A stretch of DNA of 64,000 nt, taken from assembly GCA_028285625.1 (NCBI GenBank), contig JANQOX010000001.1, positions 1 through 64,000 of the forward strand, written 5' to 3'. Each line of letters opens with the position of its first letter. Position 1 is the stretch's first letter. Shown piece after piece: positions 15,923 through 25,555 of this stretch. This DNA is from Myxococcota bacterium. GTDB lineage: Bacteria; Myxococcota_A; UBA9160; UBA6930. The notes under the pieces were generated by a model that saw only the letters and a list, made by a program, of their open reading frames with translations, did not search any database and was not told the DNA's origin. A program made the position numbers and the translations under genes.

Positions 15923-17137
15923 CTAGTCCAGACGCGAGGCGTCGGGCCGCGGGCCTTCGACCTCGAGTTCGAGGGCGGGGGTCTGGTCGCCTCCCGACTC
16001 GATCTCGAGGGCCAGCTCGGTCTCGAGCGTGCGCACCTCGAGGTGGCGCTGGAAGGCCACGGCTTCGGCGGCGAAGCGCTCCGACTCGGCCGCCGAGCGC
16101 GCGGGTCGCGGCTTGAAGTGCACGATGCGCTCTTCGGAGCGCGCGGCGCCGTCGGGGCTGGTCGCGATCACCGTAAGACGGTTCTCGCCGGGCAGCAGCG
16201 GCGCGAAGCCATCGAAGGATCCATCGAGTCGGACCCGCACCGCGCGCGCTCCGAGCCCCGCGGTGCGGTTCTCGATGGTGATCTCCGGGGTCTGCGAGAG
16301 ACGCAGGCGGGGCAGGCGTACCAGCAGATCGCCGGGCACCTCGACCTGCACGTGGCGGCCACCGGTGGCTGCGGCCACCTCGGCGTACACCGGCTCGCCG
16401 GACTCGCTGCCGACGGCGAAGGTGTGGATCGCGATCCCGCGCTCGGCGGCGCGCGCGGCGGCCTCGCGGACGGAGTCTGCCTCTCGCCGGGCGTGCCCCG
16501 GCGACATGGCGAGGCCGTCCGAGAGCACGACGATCGCCTTGCGGCGCGGCTCGTCGTGCTCGAGTGCGGCCACCGCCGCCTCGAGGGCCACGCCCAGGCG
16601 CGTGCCGCCGCCCGGCCCCGTATCGCCGATCTCGGTGAGTGCCTGGGTCACGCGCGGCACGTCGGACGTGAGCGGCAACGCCACGCGCGCGCGCTCGGCA
16701 TAGGGGATCACCGCGAAGCGCGTGGTGCCGTCGCCTAGCGTCTCGAGCAGCCGCTCGACCGCGCGCACTTCGGCGCGAAGGATCGTGTCACCCGCGTCGG
16801 ACGACAGGTGCCGCGGGTTGGGGCTGCGCCAGCTCTCGAGCCGCCGGCGCTCCCGCCCGACCTCTCCGTCGCCGTCGATGTCGGCGCCCGACGCGTAGGC
16901 CGTGCTGGCCGAGACGTCGATCAGCAGCGCCACGTCCCAGGCGGCCGGCTCGCGGTCGAGGCTCGCGCGCCCCGAGACCTGCACCCAGTCGAGCTGTCCC
17001 TCGCGCAGTGCACCCGGCGCGGGCTCGACCACTTGAAGCCAGACCGACTCGGCGCTGGCCGGCTCGGGTGCGGGCAGGAGCACGGCCAGGGCCACCAGCA
17101 GGTAGGCTCGGACCAGGGGGAAGGGACGCGCGTTCAC
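15923..17137 (-). CDS. Secreted or periplasmic VWA-domain protein
   Basis: 404 residues with signal peptide (AYLLVALAVLLPAPEPASA). A von Willebrand A domain spans about 68-270, with the MIDAS motif DVSAS (Asp74) and later TGPGGGTRLGVALE and VVLSDGLAMS. An acidic insertion DIDGDGEVG follows the first strand and looks like a calcium-binding loop. The C-terminal 130 residues resemble beta-sandwich repeats and then a helix. VWA proteins mediate metal-dependent protein contacts, and calcium-binding insertions of this kind occur in bacterial surface proteins. The partner is unknown. Confidence 0.82.
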   Translation of the reverse strand: MNARPFPLVRAYLLVALAVLLPAPEPASAESVWLQVVEPAPGALREGQLDWVQVSGRASLDREPAAWDVALLIDVSASTAYASGADIDGDGEVGRERRRLESWRSPNPRHLSSDAGDTILRAEVRAVERLLETLGDGTTRFAVIPYAERARVALPLTSDVPRVTQALTEIGDTGPGGGTRLGVALEAAVAALEHDEPRRKAIVVLSDGLAMSPGHARREADSVREAAARAAERGIAIHTFAVGSESGEPVYAEVAAATGGRHVQVEVPGDLLVRLPRLRLSQTPEITIENRTAGLGARAVRVRLDGSFDGFAPLLPGENRLTVIATSPDGAARSEERIVHFKPRPARSAAESERFAAEAVAFQRHLEVRTLETELALEIESGGDQTPALELEVEGPRPDASRLD

Positions 17138-17278
17138 GGCCCACCCACCCTACCACGGCCGACGGGCCCGGCCGGACTAGAGGATGGGGCCTCCTGCCGG
17201 TCCCGGAACGGGCAGAAAGGGCAATCGGGCGCCCCTCGGGGGTTTGACCGGGCCTCCGGCGTGCCGATCTTTCCCACC

Positions 17279-17437
17279 ATGAACATGGACCGACACGTGA
17301 CCCTGCTGAACCTGATTGCCGGCGCCGCCGCCCACGCCCGCGGCCAGCGTTCCCCCCGCCTGCCTACGGGACCTGCCGCCGACCTGCGCGCCATCCTGTT
17401 GGCGATCCCCGCCCCGACCTGGGTCGAGGCCGCTTAG
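17279..17437 (+). CDS. Possible small protein (52 residues)
   Basis: An ATG-started frame (MNMDRHVTLLNLIAGAAAHARG...) in the 345-base gap between two minus-strand genes. There is no good Shine-Dalgarno and no recognised motif. The composition differs from its shadow frames only slightly. It could be a real short peptide or chance; I see nothing else in this gap. Confidence 0.22.
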   Translation: MNMDRHVTLLNLIAGAAAHARGQRSPRLPTGPAADLRAILLAIPAPTWVEAA

Positions 17438-17482
17438 CCCGGGGTTCGGGTCCCGACTCTCAGCTGAGCAGCCAAGTGCCGG

Positions 17483-18787
17483 TCAGGGCAGTGCGCCCTG
17501 CTGGTAGACGGTGAGCAGTTCGACCTGGACGCCGCCCACCGGAAAGCGCGCCCCGATCGGCTGACCCTTCGGGTCGAGCAGCATCTGCGAGGACGAGCTC
17601 TCCTGCCCCGCGATGCGGGACATGGCGAGGAAGCTCCCATCGTCCACGTCACCGACCAATCGCGTCTCCACCGAGAGCAGCGCGGCCGGGTCGGCCGACG
17701 GGATCCACTCGACCTGGGTCATCGAGCCGCCCTCTTCATCCGCGGCGACCAGCGCGGCCAGGGCGTGCCGCCGGCCCGGCAGCGACGTCACCGCGCCGGG
17801 AGCCGCGGCCGCGGCCTCCACCGCGCGATCGCCGAAGCGCCCGCGGACCTGCCAGCTCCCGGACGCATCCCGGTCGAGCAACAGCTCCAGCTGGGCTTCG
17901 CCGTTGCGGGTCTGGATGCGAAGCTCCGAGACGAGCTCGCCGGTTCCGGTGCCCTGCTGACGCCGCAGCGAGTCGTGTACGGCGAGCAGATCTCCGGCCA
18001 CGGGCAACATGAACGCGCCGCGAATCTCGGTTCGGGTGGCGCCCGCGGGCTCCGCGAAGACTTCGATCTCCTGCACGCCGACGGGCCGGCCCTCGAGGGC
18101 GGCGACCGACAGCTCGCGAAAGGCGGGGGTCGGGGAGGGCTCGCCTCCCCAGCGGAGTTCGCGCACCAGGGTCTCGAACACCCGCGCGAAGCTCGCGCCG
18201 TAGCCCACCTCGTCGTGCTGGCAGAACACGCTTCGGCCCTCCTTGGTCGCGGCGCGTTGCTTCACCATGCCGACGCTCGGGCCTTCGTCGGTCGTGACCC
18301 GGTAGAGCCAGGTGACGCCGGTCCACGGGCTGCCGTCGATCGCGCCCGCATCGATCCCGGCCAGCTGGCGAGCCTGCAGGTCGGGGTTGTCGTCCACGGC
18401 CTGGGCGGCGCGTTGGTGGATGGCGCCGAGATCCACGCGGGAGGGGAAGAACGCGCACGACATCGGCAGGGTGGCACCGAGATCGAGATCGATCATGGTA
18501 TGGCCGTCGCGGTAGCGCATGGGCCCAGCCACCCGTGCCGGCACGCTCGTGCGGAATCCCTCGTCCGGGCCGAGCAGCTCCAGCGTCGGCAGTGGCGCCG
18601 CCTCTCGCGCCATCGCCTGGAGCAGCTCCTGCTCCTGGGCGCTGCTGGGTTCCGTGCCTGCGGGCAGGGGTGCTTCGGCGACGGCGGGCGTCTCGGGCGT
18701 CGGCGTGCCAGCGCACGCGAGGGCGGCGACCAGCACGAGCAGGGGACATGCCCGCCCCAGAAGGGCTTCAAGGGGCCGCAGCGACAT
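17483..18787 (-). CDS. Lipoprotein of unknown function
   Basis: 434 residues. The signal sequence ends in a lipobox (LVAALACAG). The ATG at 18787 follows TTGGAGG; the ORF-track start at 18829 is upstream of that. The mature protein has mixed alpha/beta composition with one cysteine pair (PMSCAFF and VFCQHDE), and I recognise no family. It overlaps the stop of the DUF2723 gene by 20 bases, so the two are co-transcribed and may act together at the envelope. Confidence 0.72.
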   Translation of the reverse strand: MSLRPLEALLGRACPLLVLVAALACAGTPTPETPAVAEAPLPAGTEPSSAQEQELLQAMAREAAPLPTLELLGPDEGFRTSVPARVAGPMRYRDGHTMIDLDLGATLPMSCAFFPSRVDLGAIHQRAAQAVDDNPDLQARQLAGIDAGAIDGSPWTGVTWLYRVTTDEGPSVGMVKQRAATKEGRSVFCQHDEVGYGASFARVFETLVRELRWGGEPSPTPAFRELSVAALEGRPVGVQEIEVFAEPAGATRTEIRGAFMLPVAGDLLAVHDSLRRQQGTGTGELVSELRIQTRNGEAQLELLLDRDASGSWQVRGRFGDRAVEAAAAAPGAVTSLPGRRHALAALVAADEEGGSMTQVEWIPSADPAALLSVETRLVGDVDDGSFLAMSRIAGQESSSSQMLLDPKGQPIGARFPVGGVQVELLTVYQQGALP

Positions 18788-20624
18788 GGTGGGGATACCT
18801 CCAAGAGGGTTGTTCGGCAGTGGCGCCACCGCGCCTGAGCCCGGCCTGGCCGGCGCGCGCAGGGTGGGTGGCAGGGGGCAGCAGGCCGGCCGCCCGAGCG
18901 CAGGCGGCGTTGCGGGTCATCAGGGGATGGCGCTCTCCGCGAAGCGCCAGCGTCGCGCACAGGGCTCCGAGAATCTCGCGGCGCAACGAGGGCCAGTGGG
19001 GCGAGTAGCGGCCGGCCGCCTCGCGGTCGAGGACCTCGCGCACCGCCTGGAGCGCGAACGGAGAAAGCGGGACCGGGCCCACCCGGGCGCCGACCTGGGA
19101 GAGCAGGCCGCTGGTCGCGCCCTCGTGCGGCGCAACGCCGAGCATGGGCATCACCCGCCCGAGCATCGGCGAGTAGACCACGCCCTCTCTCTCCAGCAGT
19201 CCGGCCAGGCCCGCGCGCGCCCCGGGCGCGTCGACGCGCATGGGGTCGAAGGCGCGGGTCGGAAACACGGCGCCCGTTGCCGAGACCACATGCAGGTCGG
19301 GACGCATCCCTTCCACCAGGTGTGCATAGGCGAGGGGCCCGGTGTCGGCCGCACCCCCGACGACCAGCGTGGCGCCCTGGGGAACGGCACGCAGCACCGC
19401 GCGCGCGTAGTCGAGCGCCAGCGTGTCGGTGCGGCGGTCGTTCGCCTCGAAGTGCAGCGCGACCGTGCTGACGAGAATCGCCCCGGCCGCGAGGTTCACG
19501 AGCCCCGGTCGGCGCGGGGCGAGCTTGGCAGCGAGTGCCGCGCACAACACCCAGGCCCCGGCCGGGACCACCTGGTAGGCCAGCAGGTACTCGGCGCCGC
19601 GTTCGGTGAACGTGTGCGCGAGGATCAGGCGAAAGACGATCGCGGTCGAGGCGATGGCGAGGAGCAGCGCGGCGCCCAGCCGCCAGCGCCGGGTGCGGAC
19701 CATCCAGAACGTGCCGAGGCCCGCGGCCAGCGCACCGAGCGGGCCGGCGTCCTCGAGCAACCGGCGCACCGCAAGCTCGGCGTAGGCGAGGCGATCGGCC
19801 AGGGTGGCGAACTCGGAGACCCGCAGGTGCCCGTAGCCGGTCATGCTCAGGTACCAGCCGAGGTCGCGAAGATCGCGGAGCGTCCCGAACATCGTGATCT
19901 CGGCGCCGGCCAGCGATCGCAGAGGCATCCAGAGGTAGGGGAGCAGGCCAAGGGCCATGCAGCCGAGCAGCGCGGGCGCATCGCGAAGCAGTTCGCTCCT
20001 CCGGTGCCAGAGCACCACCCCGAACGCCCCCGACGCGAGCACCAGCAGCGGCCAGTGGTTGGACAGGCCGAGGCCGTAGAGCAGGGCCAGTAGCCGCGCA
20101 CGCGTGGGGTCGAACCGCCGGGCCAGGTCGAGCGCCACCGCCAGCGTCGCGAAGAAGAGCAGGGCGTGGAGGGCGTAGACCTCGGCGACCACGGCCTGGG
20201 ACCAAAGGGACGTGGTGGCGGCGTACGTGAAGCCGGCCGACACGGCCACGAAACGCGAGAGCCCCATGCGGCGCGCACACAGGACGAGTGCCGCGCAGGC
20301 CAGCGCGGCGCTGGCGGCTGACACCAGGTTCACGCGATAGGCGACGCTTCCGATCGGCACGTGGGTCGCGGCCCACGCGATCGCGGTGTAGAGGGGGTAG
20401 CCGGGCGGATGGGCGATGCCCGCCGCCCAGGCGTTCGTCGTGAGCAGGCCCGAGTCCTCGAGGGTCACCGTGGGCGGGCCAATGGTGGCGTACCCCGCGA
20501 AGACGCAGACGGCCACGGCCGCGAGCGCCGGCAGCTCCCGGCGCAGCGGTGCTTCCGCGAACGAGGCGAGCACGTCCGGCGGCGCGCCCCGCTCGGGCGG
20601 GTGGAGCACGGCCTCTCGCCCCAT
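18768..20624 (-). CDS. DUF2723-family polytopic membrane protein
   Basis: 618 residues with about ten TM helices in the first 400, then a soluble C-terminal half. The region GIAHPPGYPLYT and the preceding acidic loop (TVTLEDSGLLTTNAW) are the hallmarks of DUF2723, which is related to GT-C type glycosyltransferases that use lipid-linked sugars. The Glu/Asp in LEDSG sits where GT-C enzymes keep their catalytic acidic residue. The acceptor is unknown. The downstream lipoprotein is translated from an overlapping start. The gene is divergent from the giant subtilase (start codons about 70 bases apart), so both share a control region. Confidence 0.85.
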   Translation of the reverse strand: MGREAVLHPPERGAPPDVLASFAEAPLRRELPALAAVAVCVFAGYATIGPPTVTLEDSGLLTTNAWAAGIAHPPGYPLYTAIAWAATHVPIGSVAYRVNLVSAASAALACAALVLCARRMGLSRFVAVSAGFTYAATTSLWSQAVVAEVYALHALLFFATLAVALDLARRFDPTRARLLALLYGLGLSNHWPLLVLASGAFGVVLWHRRSELLRDAPALLGCMALGLLPYLWMPLRSLAGAEITMFGTLRDLRDLGWYLSMTGYGHLRVSEFATLADRLAYAELAVRRLLEDAGPLGALAAGLGTFWMVRTRRWRLGAALLLAIASTAIVFRLILAHTFTERGAEYLLAYQVVPAGAWVLCAALAAKLAPRRPGLVNLAAGAILVSTVALHFEANDRRTDTLALDYARAVLRAVPQGATLVVGGAADTGPLAYAHLVEGMRPDLHVVSATGAVFPTRAFDPMRVDAPGARAGLAGLLEREGVVYSPMLGRVMPMLGVAPHEGATSGLLSQVGARVGPVPLSPFALQAVREVLDREAAGRYSPHWPSLRREILGALCATLALRGERHPLMTRNAACARAAGLLPPATHPARAGQAGLRRGGATAEQPSWRYPHHVAAAP

Positions 20625-20695
20625 GGCGGCAAAGGGTAGGGCAGGGGTGCGGGTCTGAGGCACACTCCGGCCGAGAACCATCGGGAGATCACCGG

Positions 20696-23600
20696 ATGCG
20701 CTCGCCCGCTCTCGCCCGAAGGTTCGGGACCCTCGCGGCCCTGCTGCTGGTGGCCCCGATCCTCGCCCTGCTGCTGGCCGCGCCCGACACGGCCCACGCC
20801 ACCAAGCTCGAGGTCGCCGCGATCGACGGATTCTCGGCGGTCGAGGGCGCCAAGGTCGTCGTGAAGGACGCCAACGGCAAGACGGTCAAGAGCGGCGAGA
20901 CCTCTGGCGCCGATGGCAACACGCCCAACGCCGAGTTCGAGGTCGACCCCGGCACGTACACCATCGAGGTCGAGTACCTCGACGGGAAGGGGCGCACCAA
21001 GACCGGCACGGTCAAGACGACCGTGGGCAACAAGAAGAAGGGCGAGACCGTCTACCTGGCCGAGAAGAAGAGCGACAGTGCTCCCGCCGACGCCACGGCG
21101 CTCGGCGGCGTCGCGACCGGTCCGATCGGTACGACCGGGGCGGCGTTCATCCCCATGTCGATCGAGCTTCCGGCGTTCTCGGTCGAGGTGGCGCACAACT
21201 TCCTGTGCCGGCTCAACCCCGACAACACCCCGCTGGTGATCGGTCCCTTCGCCGACGGCGGACCCACGGCGTCCCCGTCCACCTTGGGTCGCGACGCCGC
21301 GCAGCTCTACAACAGCTACGCGTCGGGCAGCCCCGACGAGTTCGACGAATTCGCCTACGGCGCCATCCAGTCGAATCTCGCGTCGGCGGCCAGCACGCCG
21401 ACGCCCACCGCCGCGCCGGCGACCACGGCCTCGGCACCCGTCGACCCCTGCGACGAGTACCGCAAGCAGAACCGCAGCCCCGAGTGGATCGACCAGAAGA
21501 CCTCGCAGCTCTACGACCGCTACTGGCACCTGCGCGACGAGAAGGGCGAGAACCACCCCGATACGATTGCCGTGGGTCGTGAGTTCGACTGCTGGGACAA
21601 GCTCTGGAACGAGGCCATGAGTGGCACGCAGCAGGCCGAGGCCGACCTGCGTGAGGAGGTGACGGCGGACGTCCGGCGCATCGCCAACCAGGTCTTCGCG
21701 CACAAGATCAGTCCGGAGGCGCGGGACGAGCGCCTGCTCGCAGCGCACACCGCCGACGCTGCCACGAAGGGCTGGCGCAACTTCACCTTCACCGGTGCCG
21801 TGCAGAACACGCAGATGGTGCTCGTGGGTGGCCAGCGCATCCAGGTGTCGAGCATCGCCGTGAGCCGGGAGAAGGGCATCCTCGCCAACACGATGATGCA
21901 GTCGGCGCAGCTCTACCTGAACGAGGTGACCGACCCCGCGAAGCGGGCGATCGCGCAGGAGATCTACGACCGCAACCACGTCGCGCGCGGCCTGGCCGCG
22001 GCCGACGTGGGGCAGGACGTCGCCGTCACGTTTCTCGGCACGGCGGCCGACGTGGGCACGCTCGCGCTCGGCGGAACCATCGCTCGCCTGGTGAACAAGG
22101 GTGGCAACGCGGTGCGTGGCTGGCTCGCCGCCGACGAAGCCGTCGCCGGGGGCGGGCGTGCGCTCGCCCAGGAGACGGCGACGGCGGGTGCGACCGGGAG
22201 CTCGAGCGCTGCGTCGGGCAGCGGCGCGGCGACCGCGCCGACGGTTCGCATCCCGCCGCCCCCAGGCGCGCAGGCCGCAGCCGGTGTAGGGGACGACGCA
22301 GCGACGGTGATCATCAAGCCGCCGGCGGGCGCGCGAGGGACGGCGCCGCGGACGAACCTGCCGGTAGACGACACGCCCACCCTGTTGTTGCCGCCGCGCA
22401 CCGGAGCGCCCGCAGCCGGATCGGCCGCAGCGGCCGGCGCTCCCACGGTGCGGATCCCGGCGCCCGGCGCCGCGACGGCGCCGACCGTGCGATTGCCCGG
22501 CGCCGCGGCGGGTTCGGGCACCGCGCCCACCGTGCAGCTCGGATCGGCCGCGACGGCGCCCACGGTTCGATTGCCCGGTGCCGCGGCCGGCTCGGGTACG
22601 GCGCCGACCGTGAAGCTCGGCTCGGCCGCAACCGCGCCCACGGTTCGATTGCCCGGTGCCGCGGCGGGCTCTGGTACGGCGCCGACCGTGCAGCTCGGCT
22701 CGGCCGCGACCGCGCCGACGGTCCGATTGCCCGGTGCCGCGGCGGGTTCGGGCACCGCGCCCACGGTCAGGCTTGGAGCCGGCGCGACGGCGCCCACGGT
22801 GAGGCTCGGGGCCGGGGCGACTGCACCGACCGTGAAGCTCGGTCCTGGCGCCACGGCGCCGACCGTGAAGCTCGGCCCCGGCGCCACGGCGCCGACCGTG
22901 AAGCTCGGTCCTGGCGCCACGGCGCCGACCGTGAAGCTTGGCCCCGGCGCCACCGCGCCCACGGTGAAGCTCGGCCCCGGTGCCACCGCCCCCACCGTGA
23001 AGCTGGGCAGTGGCGCAGCATCGGGTTCGGCGACGGCCTCCGGCGCAGCACGAACCACGCGTGCCCTGGAGACCGCCGGGGGCCAGGCCCTGGGAGGCGC
23101 GCTCACCTCCGGCCAGGGTGGGACGACGCCCGAGGCCACGAGCAACCCTCCGCCCGCTTCGGCTACGACGCCGACGGCGGCGACGCCGCAGCTCGCGACC
23201 GTCGTGGTTCCGTCCATCCAGCTCGGCCTGATGCCGATCAAGGCCACGTCGCTCGCCATCGCCCAGGGCCAGCTGCAGCACACGGGCCAGAAGGGGAGCA
23301 CGCTACGCGTGAACACCGGGCCCGTGCCCGATCCCGCTGCGGGCAAGGGCAGCGACGAGGGCTACGCGGACGACCCCTCGGTGATCGAGCTCGACGAGGA
23401 CGGCAACGGCTGGCTCTACTACGTCAAGCTCGTGCCCCGCGCGTTCGGTGTCGATGGCAGCTATTTGAGCCTGAACCAGAGCGCGGATGCCCCCGCGATC
23501 GAGTGGGGCGGGGACTGGGATTGCGACGAACCCGGCGCGTGCCCGAGTGGCGACGCGGGTTCGGCCCTTCTCCAGGACCCGTCGATCTGCGACGCGGGCG

Positions 23601-25552
23601 GCTGCACCTCGTTTCCGTACCTCGCCCTCGACCCGGGTGCGGACTGCGACGCGGGTGCGTGCGATGCGCCGACCTACGCGTACGTACCTTCCTGCGACGC
23701 CGGGGGTTGTGACTGGCCCGACGACTGGACCGCGGCCATCCCGGGCTGCGACGGGGGCGCGTGCACCGAGAGCGACTTCGCACCGTTCGTCCAGAACGAG
23801 AGCACCGACTACGGCCTCGACGCGCCCTCCGACGGATTCCTGCTGCCCGACGGGACGATCCCGTACATGTTGGATCTCGGTCAGCAGATCTTCGGCAAGG
23901 GCGGGATCGACTTCTCGGCCGTTCCCAACAGCTACCTGGGGCTTCCGTTCGACCTGACGCTGCTTCCTGAGGTCAGTCTGGACGCGACGCACATGGACGG
24001 CCAGATCCTCTGGCTCGAGCCGGGTACCGCGCTCGCCGACCTGCCCGCGGGCCTGCAGCTGCTGAACCCGAACCTCTTCGCGATCGGCGATCAGGCCGTG
24101 GCCAGCGTGCTCTACCCGGCCGACATGGCCCAGCAGGTGATCGACTGGATCGAGTCGACCACCGGCGTCAAGCTCTCCGAGCGCGACAAGTGCCGCATCA
24201 TGGAGGCGGCACCGGCCGATCCGTACTTCAACTCGAAGGGCAGCTGGGGTCAGTCCTACGACGACCAGTGGGCCATCAAGAGGGTCGGTCTCACCGCGGC
24301 CAGCGACTCGGCCTGGAACCTGATCCCCTCGGATGCGTCGCGCACCCTGGTGGCCGTCATCGACACGGGCCTTGACTGGAACCACGCCGACGTCGCGTGG
24401 GAGAGCCTTTGGCAGAACCCGGGCGAGACCCCGAGCAATGGCATCGACGACGACGGCAACGGCTATGTGGACGACCTGATCGGCTGGGACTTCATCGGTC
24501 GCAACAACCGCCCGTGGGATCGCAACGGCCACGGAACCTTCGTGACGGGCGTGATTGCTGCGGCGCACGACAATGGTCTCGGCATTGCCGGCGTCGATCC
24601 GAACGCGCGGGTCATGGTGCTCAAGGCCATGAACAACTTCGGCCAGACCCGCGCGTCGTACGTGGCCGAGGCGATCGCCTATGCGGCCGACAACGGCGCG
24701 CGTGTGATCAACCTGAGCCTCGGCGGTCCCGACCTCACGGCCACCGAGAAGCTCGCCATCGACTACGCGCACGGGCAGGGCGCGGTGGTGGTGGTGGCGG
24801 CGGGCAACGAGGCCGTCGACGTGAAGGACCGCGGGCCGGCCGGCCATCCCCGGGCGATCACCGTCGCGGCGACCGACCTGGCCGATGCGCGCGGTGCCTT
24901 CTCGAACTTCGGCGAGGGCATCGACGTGGCGGCTCCCGGTGTGGACGTGCTGTCGCTGCGCGCACGGCGCACCGACCTGATGACCGGCATCCCGGACGTC
25001 GCCTACGAGGCGGGCTCGGCCTACGTCGGTGACGACAACCGCTACTACCGAACGGGCGGTACGTCGTTCGCGGCGCCGATCGTGGCGGGCGTGGCATCGC
25101 TCATGCTCTCGGCGCGACCCGAACTCACCCCGGACCAGGTCAAGCGCATGCTGCGCGAGTCGGCGCGCGACGTGGCGCTACCCGGTGTCGACCTGCACAC
25201 GGGCTACGGACTGATCGACGCGCGCGCGGCCCTGCGGGCCGATCCGTCCTTCTTCGTCTCGGCCGACATCGCACGGGTCGAGGTGGTCCAGGTGGACGGT
25301 CGACCGGTGGTTCGGGTGCATGGCACGGCGGATGCCGACCGGCTCGAGGGAGCGATCCTCGAGATCGGGCGCGGCGAAAACCCCGATCGCTTCGCTCCGG
25401 TGCGGACCCTCGAGAAGGGCATCCAGGACGGGGTGCTCGGCGAGTTCGACGCGAGCAAGCTCAGCGGCTCGAAGGTCTGGATCCTGCGCCTGCGAACGCG
25501 CCACCAGGACGGCACCGAACGCCAGGCGCGATTCCGGGTGGGCCTCGGCTAG
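20696..25552 (+). CDS. Large secreted subtilisin-family (S8) serine protease with tandem repeats
   Basis: 1,618 residues. A signal peptide (LAALLLVAPILALLLAAPDTAHA) leads into a carboxypeptidase-regulatory-like beta domain (about 28-115), a helical region, and an in-frame tandem repeat block at residues 593-773. A cysteine-rich section (four CDxGxC motifs, about 960-1025) follows, then the S8 catalytic domain. The triad is complete: Asp1223 in VIDTGLDW, His1279 in NGHGTFVTG and Ser1457 in GGTSFAAP, with the oxyanion Asn in AAGNEA. A short beta domain ends the protein. The ATG follows GGGAGAT. Its size and repeats suggest a cell-surface or secreted processing protease. It faces the MltF gene, with only three bases between stops. 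Confidence 0.88.
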   Translation: MRSPALARRFGTLAALLLVAPILALLLAAPDTAHATKLEVAAIDGFSAVEGAKVVVKDANGKTVKSGETSGADGNTPNAEFEVDPGTYTIEVEYLDGKGRTKTGTVKTTVGNKKKGETVYLAEKKSDSAPADATALGGVATGPIGTTGAAFIPMSIELPAFSVEVAHNFLCRLNPDNTPLVIGPFADGGPTASPSTLGRDAAQLYNSYASGSPDEFDEFAYGAIQSNLASAASTPTPTAAPATTASAPVDPCDEYRKQNRSPEWIDQKTSQLYDRYWHLRDEKGENHPDTIAVGREFDCWDKLWNEAMSGTQQAEADLREEVTADVRRIANQVFAHKISPEARDERLLAAHTADAATKGWRNFTFTGAVQNTQMVLVGGQRIQVSSIAVSREKGILANTMMQSAQLYLNEVTDPAKRAIAQEIYDRNHVARGLAAADVGQDVAVTFLGTAADVGTLALGGTIARLVNKGGNAVRGWLAADEAVAGGGRALAQETATAGATGSSSAASGSGAATAPTVRIPPPPGAQAAAGVGDDAATVIIKPPAGARGTAPRTNLPVDDTPTLLLPPRTGAPAAGSAAAAGAPTVRIPAPGAATAPTVRLPGAAAGSGTAPTVQLGSAATAPTVRLPGAAAGSGTAPTVKLGSAATAPTVRLPGAAAGSGTAPTVQLGSAATAPTVRLPGAAAGSGTAPTVRLGAGATAPTVRLGAGATAPTVKLGPGATAPTVKLGPGATAPTVKLGPGATAPTVKLGPGATAPTVKLGPGATAPTVKLGSGAASGSATASGAARTTRALETAGGQALGGALTSGQGGTTPEATSNPPPASATTPTAATPQLATVVVPSIQLGLMPIKATSLAIAQGQLQHTGQKGSTLRVNTGPVPDPAAGKGSDEGYADDPSVIELDEDGNGWLYYVKLVPRAFGVDGSYLSLNQSADAPAIEWGGDWDCDEPGACPSGDAGSALLQDPSICDAGGCTSFPYLALDPGADCDAGACDAPTYAYVPSCDAGGCDWPDDWTAAIPGCDGGACTESDFAPFVQNESTDYGLDAPSDGFLLPDGTIPYMLDLGQQIFGKGGIDFSAVPNSYLGLPFDLTLLPEVSLDATHMDGQILWLEPGTALADLPAGLQLLNPNLFAIGDQAVASVLYPADMAQQVIDWIESTTGVKLSERDKCRIMEAAPADPYFNSKGSWGQSYDDQWAIKRVGLTAASDSAWNLIPSDASRTLVAVIDTGLDWNHADVAWESLWQNPGETPSNGIDDDGNGYVDDLIGWDFIGRNNRPWDRNGHGTFVTGVIAAAHDNGLGIAGVDPNARVMVLKAMNNFGQTRASYVAEAIAYAADNGARVINLSLGGPDLTATEKLAIDYAHGQGAVVVVAAGNEAVDVKDRGPAGHPRAITVAATDLADARGAFSNFGEGIDVAAPGVDVLSLRARRTDLMTGIPDVAYEAGSAYVGDDNRYYRTGGTSFAAPIVAGVASLMLSARPELTPDQVKRMLRESARDVALPGVDLHTGYGLIDARAALRADPSFFVSADIARVEVVQVDGRPVVRVHGTADADRLEGAILEIGRGENPDRFAPVRTLEKGIQDGVLGEFDASKLSGSKVWILRLRTRHQDGTERQARFRVGLG
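22472..23014 (+). repeat. In-frame tandem repeats coding ATAPTV-type units
   Basis: Four units of 78 bases (26 residues, ATAPTVRLPG...TAPTV[QKR]LG) are followed by seven of 33 bases (11 residues, ATAPTVKLGPG), all in frame in the subtilase gene. The codons differ between units (for example acg/acc and gtg/gtc), so the array is not very recent or is kept by selection on the protein. The repeats would form an extended Ala/Pro/Thr-rich stalk. Confidence 0.9.
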
Positions 25553-25555
25553 CGG

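Noticed and set aside
22472-23014. CRISPR-like direct repeats
   Set aside because: The 78- and 33-base units are in frame, contiguous without spacers and code a repeated peptide, so they are protein repeats.
20465-23281. 938-residue minus-strand frame in the subtilase gene
   Set aside because: Repetitive Arg/Gly/Ala product that simply reads the tandem repeats backwards, with no start site or motif.
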